Shown piece after piece: positions 1-7,768 of a DNA stretch of 28,805 bases. Made by a program: the position numbers and the translations under genes. Source of the stretch: CAZRZN01 sp964604565 (GTDB lineage: Bacteria; Pseudomonadota; Alphaproteobacteria; Rhodobacterales; Rhodobacteraceae); NCBI GenBank assembly GCA_964604565.1, contig CAZRZN010000025.1, forward strand, positions 1 through 28,805, in the 5' to 3' direction. Under the pieces are notes generated by a model that worked only from the letters and a program-made list of their open reading frames with translations, searched no databases and was not told the origin of the DNA. Each line of letters starts with the position of its first letter. The stretch's first letter is position 1.

Positions 1-605
1 TCGGCGCGGGCATGCCGATCACCGACCCCACCGGCAACATGGTCGTCGACATCGGTGGCGGCACGACCGAGGTGGCTGTGCTGTCGCTGGGCGACATCGT
101 CTATGCCCGCTCCGTCCGGGTGGGGGGCGACCGCATGGACGAAGCGATCATCAACTACCTGCGCCGCCAGCAGAATCTTCTGGTCGGCGAGTCGACGGCA
201 GAGCGCATAAAGACCTCCATCGGGACGGCGCGGATGCCGGATGACGGGCGCGGGTCCTCCATGCAGATCCGGGGGCGTGACCTGCTCAACGGCGTGCCCA
301 AGGAAACCGAGATCAGCCAGGCCCAAGTGGCAGAGGCGCTGTCGGAACCGGTTCAGCAGATCTGCGAGGCGGTGATGACCGCGTTGGAAGCGACGCCGCC
401 GGACCTTGCGGCGGATATCGTCGACCGGGGCGTGATGCTGACCGGCGGCGGTGCGTTGCTGGGCGATCTTGATCTGGCGCTGCGCGAACAGACAGGATTG
501 GCGGTGTCAATTGCCGATGAATCGCTGAATTGCGTGGCGCTCGGAACCGGAAAGGCGCTGGAATACGAAAAACAGCTGCGACACGCCATAGACTACGACA
601 GCTGA
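1..605 (+). CDS. mreB: Rod shape-determining protein MreB (5' partial)
   Basis: Actin-like ATPase that polymerises under the inner membrane and steers lateral cell-wall synthesis. Only the C-terminal part of about 200 residues is present; the reading frame is open from base 3 and the start lies upstream of the window. The visible part begins just before the second phosphate-binding loop, with the DIGGGTTEVAV signature. It keeps the GGDRMDEAI segment and the adenosine-binding LTGGGALL motif typical of bacterial MreB. The protein ends in a short acidic tail. It heads the mreBCD-mrdAB block and is separated from mreC by about 110 bp that contain a hairpin. Identity is very secure; only the N-terminus cannot be described. 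Confidence 0.97.
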   Translation, partial: GAGMPITDPTGNMVVDIGGGTTEVAVLSLGDIVYARSVRVGGDRMDEAIINYLRRQQNLLVGESTAERIKTSIGTARMPDDGRGSSMQIRGRDLLNGVPKETEISQAQVAEALSEPVQQICEAVMTALEATPPDLAADIVDRGVMLTGGGALLGDLDLALREQTGLAVSIADESLNCVALGTGKALEYEKQLRHAIDYDS

Positions 606-650
606 TACCGGTGGCCGCGAGGGGCGGTTTTTCGACCAAAGATCGTCTCT

Positions 651-679
651 CCGCCGTCTGCTCTGTATCAAGACGGCGG
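651..679 (+). other. mreB-mreC intercistronic hairpin
   Basis: Bases 651-658 (CCGCCGTC) are perfectly complementary to 672-679 (GACGGCGG), with a 13-base loop. No T-run follows, so this is not a classical intrinsic terminator. It could be an RNA-processing or stability element that sets mreB expression apart from mreC. The pairing is seen directly; the role is inferred. Confidence 0.45.
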
Positions 680-717
680 CTTCCGATACCATTATGCCAC
701 TGTGAGACGAGGATCCC

Positions 718-1647
718 TTGGCCAGCGATCGCAACGCATCGGACGACTTTACCGGCCCGCTGAAGCGGCTGCTGCTGGTTGTCCTCGTTCTGGCGCTCTC
801 GGGCATCTTTCTGCTTTGGCGGATCGACAGCCCGCGGGTCGAACGGTTCCGCGCGCAGGTCGTGGATTCCATTGTCCCGCGCATGGACTGGGCCATGGCA
901 CCGGTCACGGCCTCGGTGCGGCTGTTTCGGGATTTCCAGAGCTATCAGCGCCTGTCGGAACAGAATGCCGAACTCCGCCGCGAGTTGCGCCAGATGACCG
1001 CCTGGAAGGAGGCGGCCTTGCAGCTCGAACAGGAGAACGCGCGCTTGCGCGATCTCAACAACGTGCAACTGGATCCACGTCTGACTTATATCACCGCCGT
1101 GGTTTTGGCGGACAGCGGATCGCCTTTCCGCCAGTCGGTGCTGATCAACGTCGGATCAAGGGATGGCATCGTCGACGGCTGGGCCACAATGGACGGGATC
1201 GGGTTGGTCGGCCGCATCTCGGGGGTGGGGGACAACACCAGCCGCGTGATCCTGCTGACCGACGCCACATCGCGCATTCCGGCAGAGATACAGCCCTCGG
1301 GCCAACGCGCACTGATTGCAGGCGACAACACATCGGCGCCCCCGATCGACTTTCTGGAAAACCCGGACCTTGTCCGCCCGGGCGACCGTATCGTGACAAC
1401 GGGCGACGGCGAGGTTTTCCCCCCCGACCTGCTGATTGGGCAGGTGGCGCAAGACCCGGGCGGACGCCTGCGGGTGCGCCTCGCCGCCGACTACGAGCGG
1501 CTGGAGTTCCTGCGGGTGCTGCGCGACCACGGCGCCCGTCAGGTCGGCAGCCCATCGGCGCTGATTCTGCCGGAGACCATTCCGGACTCGGGCGAGGCTC
1601 CATCTCCTGCGCCGTCAGACGCCACGGAGCCGCCGGGCGATGGCTGA
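718..1647 (+). CDS. mreC: Rod shape-determining protein MreC
   Basis: Bitopic membrane protein that links MreB to the periplasmic cell-wall enzymes and activates PBP2/RodA. The 309 residues contain a short cytoplasmic N-terminus, one membrane segment at about residues 16-36, and a coiled-coil stretch at about 70-110 rich in Glu, Leu, Gln and Arg. The beta-rich MreC domain follows, including SVLINVGSRDGI and GLVGRIS. The C-terminal tail is acidic and proline-rich. The start is a TTG at 718 preceded by GACGAGG; an upstream ATG in another frame is closed by a stop almost at once. The 3' end overlaps mreD by 8 bases, so the two are probably translated together. Confidence 0.95.
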   Translation: MASDRNASDDFTGPLKRLLLVVLVLALSGIFLLWRIDSPRVERFRAQVVDSIVPRMDWAMAPVTASVRLFRDFQSYQRLSEQNAELRRELRQMTAWKEAALQLEQENARLRDLNNVQLDPRLTYITAVVLADSGSPFRQSVLINVGSRDGIVDGWATMDGIGLVGRISGVGDNTSRVILLTDATSRIPAEIQPSGQRALIAGDNTSAPPIDFLENPDLVRPGDRIVTTGDGEVFPPDLLIGQVAQDPGGRLRVRLAADYERLEFLRVLRDHGARQVGSPSALILPETIPDSGEAPSPAPSDATEPPGDG

Positions 1648-2179
1648 AAACAGTCCGGCCCGGCTCTGGACCATGCGCGCCACCTATCTCGGTCTGGCGC
1701 TGATGATCTTTTTCGTCCACCTGCTGCCCATGCAGATCATGCCCCAGAGGCTGGCCGGACCGGACGTCCTGACGGCCCTGACCTTTGCATGGGCGCTGCG
1801 GCGCCCCGACTACGTGCCCATGATCTCGATTGCCGCGGTCATGCTGACCGCCGACCTGCTCTTTCACCGGCCGCCGGGGCTCTGGGCGGTTCTGGTGTTG
1901 CTGGCGACCGAATGGTTGAAACCACGTGGCCGGCAAGTGCGGGAAAATACCTTTGCCGCGGAGTGGCTGACCGCCGCAATGGCGCTGCTTTTCATCACGT
2001 TGATCTACCGGCTTGTGCTTGCTCTCTTGATCGTGACCCCAGGAATGCTTTCCTTATGGCTCATGCAGTATGGTATGACGGTGGTGGCCTATCCGCTGGT
2101 GGCCGGCATCAGCTATCTGGCCCTTGGCGTGCGGCGCAGCACGCCCGGAGAATATGATCACACGGGACGCCCGCTATGA
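1640..2179 (+). CDS. mreD: Rod shape-determining protein MreD
   Basis: Small polytopic inner-membrane partner of MreC in the Rod complex. The 179-residue protein has about five hydrophobic segments (roughly residues 14-34, 43-60, 62-92, 105-135 and 140-162), which fits the usual MreD length and topology. MreD sequences are poorly conserved, so the call rests mainly on topology and on its place between mreC and the PBP2 gene. The ATG lies inside the end of mreC, and the TGA overlaps the mrdA start as ATGA. This is the layout of a translationally coupled operon. Confidence 0.9.
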   Translation: MAENSPARLWTMRATYLGLALMIFFVHLLPMQIMPQRLAGPDVLTALTFAWALRRPDYVPMISIAAVMLTADLLFHRPPGLWAVLVLLATEWLKPRGRQVRENTFAAEWLTAAMALLFITLIYRLVLALLIVTPGMLSLWLMQYGMTVVAYPLVAGISYLALGVRRSTPGEYDHTGRPL

Positions 2180-4122
2180 GACGCACATCACGTGAAACGC
2201 AGGAAAGCGCCCGCCGCATCACCCGGCGTGGACTGATTCTGGCCGGTGCTCAATTGGGATTTGGCGGTGTTCTGGCCTTGCGGATGCGGCACATGCAGGT
2301 CGATCAGGCCGATGAATTCCGCCTGCTGGCTGAAGAGAACCGGGTCAACATCCGTCTGATCTCCCCCTCGCGTGGCCGCATCTTCGACCGCGAGGGACGG
2401 GTCATCGCGGAAAACGAACAGACCTATCGCATCACGATGGTCCGGGAGGATGCCGGCGACGTCGGAAAGGTCATCGCGCGCCTCGGCCAGTTGGTCGAAC
2501 TGGATGAGGACGATCTCAACCGCGCGCTGGCGGAGATGGAGCGCACCGCGCCCTTCTTTCCGGTCACTCTGGCCGATCGTGTCACTTGGGAAGACATCAG
2601 CCGCGTCGCCGTCAATGCCCCTGCCCTGCCCGGCATCACGCCGGAGGTCGGCCTGTCGCGGGTCTATCCCAACGGGGAACTGTTCGCCCATGTCGCGTGC
2701 TATGTCGGCCCTGTTTCGGAACGCTATCTGGCCCGCTACGAGGATCCACCGCCGGTGCTCCGCATCCCGCGTTTTCAGATCGGCAAGGTTGGCGTCGAAG
2801 CGCGATACGAACAGACGCTGCGGGGCAACGCAGGCGCCAAGCGGGTCGAGGTCAACGCCGTCGGTCGGGTGATGCGCGAACTGGACCGCCGTGAGGGGGA
2901 GGCCGGGTCGGACATCCAGTTGACGGTGGACACTGCGCTGCAAGAGTATGTGCAGGCCCGGCTGGGACAGGAAAGCGCCTCTGTCGTGGTAATGGACCTC
3001 GAACACGGCGATCTGCTGTCCATCGCCTCGGCGCCGTCCTACGACCCGAACAAGTTCGTGCGGGGCATCTCTGTCTCCGATTACAGCTTCCTGCGCGACA
3101 ATGATCATCGCCCGCTTGCCTCCAAGACCGTGCAGGACGCCTATCCGCCCGGATCGACCTTCAAGATGATGACGGCACTGGCGGCCATGGATGCGGGCCT
3201 TGTCGCGCCAGACGACACGGTCTGGTGTCCCGGCCACCTCGAAGTTGGCGGGCGGCGGTTCCACTGCTGGAAGCGTGTCGGCCACGGCCACATGAACCTT
3301 GAACAGAGCCTGAAGGAAAGCTGTGACGTCTATTACTACGACCTCGCGCTCAAGGTCGGGATCGAGCGGATCGCCGACATGGCGCGCCGCTTTGGCATGG
3401 GCACCGCGCATGACATCCCGATGTCCGCGGTCACCAGCGGGCTGATCCCGGACAAGGCCTGGAAACGGCGAGAGCGCGGGGCAGACTGGGTCATCGGCGA
3501 TTCGGTCAACTCGTCCATAGGGCAGGGTTTTGTCCTGTCCTCGCCGCTGCAACTGGCGATCATGGCGGCGCGTCTGGCCACCGGCCGGGCCACCGCCCCC
3601 CGCCTTGTCAAAAGCGTTGACGGCGTTGAGACACCGCGCGACCCCGGCGCCGATCTCGGGCTGAACCCCAATCATCTGCTTCAGATCCGTCGGGCCATGT
3701 TCGCCGTATCGAACCACCGCCACGGCACCGCATACCGGTCGCGCATCGTGGCCGAAAACCTGCAAATGGCCGGCAAGACCGGCACCAGTCAGGTCCGCAA
3801 CATCACCGCGGCGGAACGTGCGCGCGGCGTGACGTCGAACGAAGATCTGCCTTGGGAACGCCGGGACCACGCGCTGTTTGTCAATTTCGCACCGTGGGAT
3901 AACCCGCGGATCGCGGTGGCGACTGTGGTCGAACACGGCGGCGGCGGCAGCACCGCGGCGGCCCCGATCGCAAGGGACGTGACCTTGCAGGCGCTTTACG
4001 GCGGCGATCCACCGCTTGACGCCTACCCTACCGCCGACAGGCGCCGCATCAAGGCACAGCAGGAACGCATGGCCCGCGAACGCGATGAACGGCGGCGGGC
4101 GCAGGAGACCGACAGCGCGTGA
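2176..4122 (+). CDS. mrdA: Penicillin-binding protein 2 (MrdA), elongasome transpeptidase
   Basis: Class B PBP that cross-links peptidoglycan during elongation, acting in the periplasm while anchored in the inner membrane. The 648 residues contain an N-terminal anchor at about 18-36, the pedestal/dimerisation domain (SPSRGRIFDREG at 64-74) and the transpeptidase domain from about residue 250. The catalytic motifs are intact: S327-T-F-K330, S382-C-D384 (PBP2-type S-x-D rather than S-x-N) and K534-T-G-T537. A charged tail of about 35 residues rich in Arg and Glu ends the protein. The start ATG overlaps the mreD stop, and the stop overlaps the rodA GTG start, so the three genes form one unit. 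Confidence 0.97.
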   Translation: MRRTSRETQESARRITRRGLILAGAQLGFGGVLALRMRHMQVDQADEFRLLAEENRVNIRLISPSRGRIFDREGRVIAENEQTYRITMVREDAGDVGKVIARLGQLVELDEDDLNRALAEMERTAPFFPVTLADRVTWEDISRVAVNAPALPGITPEVGLSRVYPNGELFAHVACYVGPVSERYLARYEDPPPVLRIPRFQIGKVGVEARYEQTLRGNAGAKRVEVNAVGRVMRELDRREGEAGSDIQLTVDTALQEYVQARLGQESASVVVMDLEHGDLLSIASAPSYDPNKFVRGISVSDYSFLRDNDHRPLASKTVQDAYPPGSTFKMMTALAAMDAGLVAPDDTVWCPGHLEVGGRRFHCWKRVGHGHMNLEQSLKESCDVYYYDLALKVGIERIADMARRFGMGTAHDIPMSAVTSGLIPDKAWKRRERGADWVIGDSVNSSIGQGFVLSSPLQLAIMAARLATGRATAPRLVKSVDGVETPRDPGADLGLNPNHLLQIRRAMFAVSNHRHGTAYRSRIVAENLQMAGKTGTSQVRNITAAERARGVTSNEDLPWERRDHALFVNFAPWDNPRIAVATVVEHGGGGSTAAAPIARDVTLQALYGGDPPLDAYPTADRRRIKAQQERMARERDERRRAQETDSA

Positions 4123-5258
4123 CCTACCTTGAATACAACGTCAAGACGGTTCCATCCGGCTGGCGAAAGATCCTGTATCTGAACTGGCCTTTGGTTCTTT
4201 TGCTGACCGCGGTGGCGGGCGTCGGCTTCCTGATGCTCTACTCCGTGGCGGGTGGGTCTTTCAGTCCCTGGGCCGAACCACAGATGAAACGCTTTGGCCT
4301 GGGCCTTGCGGCAATGTTCATCGTGGCGCTGGTGCCGATCTGGTTTTGGCGCAACATGGCGCTTCTGGTCTACACGGGCGCGCTGGCGTTGCTGGTGGTT
4401 GTGGAGTTCTTCGGCACCGTGGGCATGGGCGCGCAGCGCTGGATCGACCTTGGATTCATGCGCCTGCAACCTTCGGAAGTCATGAAAATCGCCATGGTCA
4501 TGCTGCTGGCGGCCTATTACGACCGGCTGCCGCTGAACAAGACCTCCCGGCCGCTTTGGGTGCTTTTGCCGATTGGCATTATCCTCCTGCCCACCTTTCT
4601 CGTGCTGTCGCAGCCGGACCTTGGCACTGCCATCCTGCTGCTGATTGCAGGCGGTCTGATGATGTTCCTCGCCGGTGTGCACTGGCTTTATTTTGCCAGC
4701 GTCTTCGGACTTGGCGCGGGCGGGATCTGGGCCGTCTTTCAAAGCCGTGGCACAAGCTGGCAGCTTCTGGCGGATTATCAGTTCCGTCGCATCGATACCT
4801 TCATAGACCCGTCGTCGGATCCGCTTGGCGCAGGCTATCACATCACGCAAGCCAAGATTGCCATGGGCTCGGGGGGCTGGACGGGGCGTGGCTTCATGCA
4901 GGGCACGCAATCGCGGCTGAACTTTCTGCCGGAAAAGCATACGGATTTCATCTTCAACACGCTGGCCGAGGAATTCGGTTTCATGGGCGGCGTGTCGCTG
5001 CTGGCGCTCTATGTGCTGATCCTGCTGTTCTGCATTCTCGCCGCTTTCCAGAACCGGGACCGGTTTTCATCGCTTCTGATCCTTGGTGTCGGATTGACCT
5101 TTTTCCTGTTCTTCGCGGTCAACATGTCCATGGTCATGGGTCTGGCGCCGGTCGTCGGCGTGCCCTTGCCGCTGGTCAGTTACGGTGGGTCGGCGATGCT
5201 GGTCCTGATGCTGGCCTTTGGCCTAGTGCAAAGCGCGCATATTCACCGACCGCGCTGA
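4119..5258 (+). CDS. rodA: Peptidoglycan glycosyltransferase RodA
   Basis: SEDS-family lipid II polymerase that pairs with PBP2 to make glycan strands during elongation. The 379-residue protein is highly hydrophobic with about ten membrane segments. It carries the SEDS signatures SQPDLGTA (about 164-171), a large extracellular loop, and PEKHTDFIF with the expected catalytic Asp at 276. LPLVSYGGSAM lies near the C-terminus. The start is GTG, overlapping the mrdA stop as GTGA. It is the last gene of the cluster; the next gene is convergent, and the 80 bp between them show no clear intrinsic terminator. Confidence 0.97.
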   Translation: MTYLEYNVKTVPSGWRKILYLNWPLVLLLTAVAGVGFLMLYSVAGGSFSPWAEPQMKRFGLGLAAMFIVALVPIWFWRNMALLVYTGALALLVVVEFFGTVGMGAQRWIDLGFMRLQPSEVMKIAMVMLLAAYYDRLPLNKTSRPLWVLLPIGIILLPTFLVLSQPDLGTAILLLIAGGLMMFLAGVHWLYFASVFGLGAGGIWAVFQSRGTSWQLLADYQFRRIDTFIDPSSDPLGAGYHITQAKIAMGSGGWTGRGFMQGTQSRLNFLPEKHTDFIFNTLAEEFGFMGGVSLLALYVLILLFCILAAFQNRDRFSSLLILGVGLTFFLFFAVNMSMVMGLAPVVGVPLPLVSYGGSAMLVLMLAFGLVQSAHIHRPR

Positions 5259-5338
5259 CCGCGGCGCCGTTTCAGCGCAACAGTCCGATCACAGGCGTCA
5301 CGCAGCTTAAAGACGGAGTCAGATGATCCGTGGCGCGG

Positions 5339-6466
5339 TCAGCCTTGCGTCTCACCCAGTTTTGGGGCGGCCCGGTCCAACACCAGGTCTGCGTCCGAAA
5401 ACCGAAAGGGAGAGCGCACGCCCGGCACACCCTGCGGGGCGATCTGCAACCCGCGCGCGATGACTTGCGGATCGGCAAACACCTCCGCCATGTCGTTGAT
5501 CGGCCCGGCGGGAACACCTTCGGCTTCGCAGGCGGCCAGAAGATCGGATTTGAGGCGCGCTGACGTGGCCTTCGTCAGCCGGTCTATCATCTCTTCACGG
5601 TTGGCGACCCGGTCGGCATTTGTCGAGAAATGCGGCGCGTCTGCCATATCCGCCAGACCCAGCAAACGGCACAGACGCTGGTATTGTGCGTCATTGCCGG
5701 TGGCGATGATGATATGCCCGTCGGCACAGTCAAACACCTGATAAGGCGTCAGGTTCGGGTGATAGTTTCCGGTGCGACCCGGCGGCGTCCCGGTGCTGAG
5801 ATAGTTCAGAGCCTGATTGGCCATGGCGGATACCGCGCAATCCAGCAGCGCCATGTCAAGGTGCTGCCCCGTGCCGGTGCGATCACGCTGGTGCAGCGCA
5901 GCAAGGATGCCCGCCACAGAATAGAGCCCGGTAAAAAGGTCGGTGATCGCCACACCCGCGCGCTGTGGCTGGCCGTCGGGGGCGCCGGTGATCGACATGA
6001 ACCCCGACATCCCCTGAATGATATAGTCATAGCCCGCGCGATGGGCATAAGGACCGTCCTGACCGAATCCTGTCACGGAGCAGTAGATCAGGCGCGGGTT
6101 AACCTCACGGAGTGACGCATAATCCATGCCGTATTTCGCAAGACCGCCCACCTTGAAATTCTCGATCAGGATATCCGCATCGGCTACCAGATCGCGCATT
6201 CGCGCCTGCCCGTCGGCCGTGGTCAGATCGACAACCTCCGAGGTTTTCCCCCGGTTGCAGGAATGGAAGTATGAGGCTGTCTTCTCGTCCTCGCGATCTA
6301 TGAACGGGGGACCCCACTGGCGCGTGTCATCGCCTTGCGGCGCTTCGATCTTGATGACCTCGGCGCCGAGATCCGCAAGCGTCTGACCGGCCCAGGGGCC
6401 GGCCAGAATCCGTGCAAGTTCAATAACCCTGACCCCCTCAAGAGGGCCGCGTGGTGCCGAACTCAT
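5339..6466 (-). CDS. CaiB/BaiF family (family III) CoA-transferase
   Basis: Family III CoA-transferases move CoA between acyl-CoA and a free carboxylic acid through an aspartyl-CoA intermediate. The 375 residues begin with the typical GVRVIELARILAGPWAGQ segment and then ADLGAEVIKIE (about 31-41). The conserved nucleophile is D176 in the ITDLFTG motif, followed by GTGQHLDMALLD. Length and motifs are normal for the family. The substrate cannot be read from sequence; carnitine, formate/oxalate, succinyl-type and racemase relatives share this fold. The ATG overlaps the dsbA stop (ATGA), so it is probably co-expressed with dsbA although no functional link is evident. Confidence 0.93.
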   Translation of the reverse strand: MSSAPRGPLEGVRVIELARILAGPWAGQTLADLGAEVIKIEAPQGDDTRQWGPPFIDREDEKTASYFHSCNRGKTSEVVDLTTADGQARMRDLVADADILIENFKVGGLAKYGMDYASLREVNPRLIYCSVTGFGQDGPYAHRAGYDYIIQGMSGFMSITGAPDGQPQRAGVAITDLFTGLYSVAGILAALHQRDRTGTGQHLDMALLDCAVSAMANQALNYLSTGTPPGRTGNYHPNLTPYQVFDCADGHIIIATGNDAQYQRLCRLLGLADMADAPHFSTNADRVANREEMIDRLTKATSARLKSDLLAACEAEGVPAGPINDMAEVFADPQVIARGLQIAPQGVPGVRSPFRFSDADLVLDRAAPKLGETQG

Positions 6467-7134
6467 TCGCCCAGTTTTTCGTCCAGAATGGCCGAAAAGT
6501 CAGCGTAGCTCATGTTCGAATAAGTGGTGCCATCGATCACGAAGGACGGGGTGGAGTTGATCCCGTGCTCTGCCGCGTTTGCCTGGAACCACGCCACCAG
6601 CGTCGCGATCTTGTCGCTGTCGTTCAGGCAGGATTCGATCTGGTCGCTTTCCATTCCGGCCAGACGCCCGATCTTGCGCAGTTCGTCCACGATCGCGCTG
6701 TCGGACCCGGCGCGCGCCCATTCGGACTGGCCCTTGTAGATCAGATCCGTGATGCCAAAGAATTTTTCCTCGCCACCGCAGCGGGCGATGAGCGACGCCC
6801 AGACACCAAACTTGTCGAAATACACCTCGCGGTAGACAAAGCGGATCTTGCCCGTGTCCACATAATTTTCCTCAAGCTGCGGGATGAGGCTGGCGTGCGC
6901 GGTCGCGCAATGCGGACAGGTGTAGGATGCGTATTCGATCACCTCGATTGGCGCGTCGGCATCGCCCTTGACCATCTCGGTGATCGAGGATGTGTCGACC
7001 TCCGCCGATTGCGCCTGCGCCGCGCCGGGCAAGGCGAAATTGGTGGTCGAGGGTCCGTTGCCCTGGCTGAAATACAGGGCGCCACCGCCAATCAGTGCCA
7101 ACGCAAGGGCGGCTGCGGGAAGGATCCGTTTCAT
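6463..7134 (-). CDS. DsbA-family periplasmic thiol:disulfide oxidoreductase
   Basis: Thioredoxin-fold enzyme that introduces disulfides into exported proteins. The 223-residue product starts with a Lys/Arg pair and a hydrophobic signal or anchor segment (about 4-22), then a flexible linker. The active site is C73-P-H-C76, and the cis-proline is P196 in the NSTPSFVI segment. A second cysteine pair (C119 and C169) lies in the helical insertion, as in alphaproteobacterial DsbA-like proteins with an extra disulfide. The gene sits about 40 bp downstream of the DciA-like gene and overlaps the CoA-transferase. The mutY / DUF721 / dsbA neighbourhood is common in alphaproteobacteria. Confidence 0.92.
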   Translation of the reverse strand: MKRILPAAALALALIGGGALYFSQGNGPSTTNFALPGAAQAQSAEVDTSSITEMVKGDADAPIEVIEYASYTCPHCATAHASLIPQLEENYVDTGKIRFVYREVYFDKFGVWASLIARCGGEEKFFGITDLIYKGQSEWARAGSDSAIVDELRKIGRLAGMESDQIESCLNDSDKIATLVAWFQANAAEHGINSTPSFVIDGTTYSNMSYADFSAILDEKLGE

Positions 7135-7176
7135 ATGTTTCGCCTTTTCCTTTTCAATCCTGCAATGCGACAGGGG

Positions 7177-7689
7177 TCATCCCCGGCTTGCCTTGGATAT
7201 GACGTTTGCGGCCAGACGTTCAAGCGCCGCGCGAAGGTCGGAGTCGCCCACACCTTCGGCCACGCTGCGCGCCTGGGCCAAAACCTCTGGTCGGGGTGTG
7301 GCTGGGGCGTCGGCCTTGGTCCGATGGGTGAAATCCACCTGCCCGTCGGAAAACCCGGTCGCAGCCGTCTGCGTGACACGCAGGCGCGCGACGGCATTGT
7401 AACCGTAGACAGCGTTGATCCGCGCGCGGATCTCTTCCTTGCGCATTTCCACCAGCGGGGCGTTTGCACCTGTGGTCAGCACAGTCAGCGTCCCGCCGAA
7501 ACCGCCCTTGGCATAACTGACCTCCACCGGACGCGAGATTGCCGCGACATCGGCACCGGCAATCTCCTCCCAATGGGTCAGCACGCGTGTCTGGGCAAAG
7601 CCGCGCGTTTCCGACGCGGTTCTGATGCGCGGTTGAAGCAGCTTGGACGCACTGGAAAACCCGTATGTCGATGACTTGCGTTTCGCCAC
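7177..7689 (-). CDS. DUF721 / DciA-like protein
   Basis: Small basic protein of the DUF721 family. DciA members of this family help load the replicative helicase DnaB. About 170 residues are visible, with the central domain containing LTHWEEIAG, then LTVLTTGANAPLVEM and INAVYGYNAVARLRVTQT, which is the conserved DUF721 core. The tail is Ala/Arg-rich and variable. I chose the GTG at 7689 (product begins MAKRKSS) because TGGGAG sits about 7 bases upstream; another in-frame GTG at 7707 would add six residues without a visible ribosome site. It is divergent from mutY and heads the minus-strand set with dsbA. The helicase-loading role is inferred from family membership only. Confidence 0.87.
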   Translation of the reverse strand: MAKRKSSTYGFSSASKLLQPRIRTASETRGFAQTRVLTHWEEIAGADVAAISRPVEVSYAKGGFGGTLTVLTTGANAPLVEMRKEEIRARINAVYGYNAVARLRVTQTAATGFSDGQVDFTHRTKADAPATPRPEVLAQARSVAEGVGDSDLRAALERLAANVISKASRG

Positions 7690-7768
7690 GTTTGACTCCC
7701 ACTCCACGAGCCTATTCTAGTGACACAGCGGGGCGGCGCCAGCCCCCTTCCGACACGGAGTTTCACCC

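Noticed and set aside
2188..3936. A 582-codon minus-strand ORF opposite mrdA
   Set aside because: It is antisense to a complete PBP2 gene with all catalytic motifs; long mirror frames are usual in GC-rich DNA.
7692..7718. Promoter TTGACT / TATTCT before mutY
   Set aside because: The spacing is only 15 bases and the -35 overlaps the DciA-like start region; it is possible but too weak to annotate.
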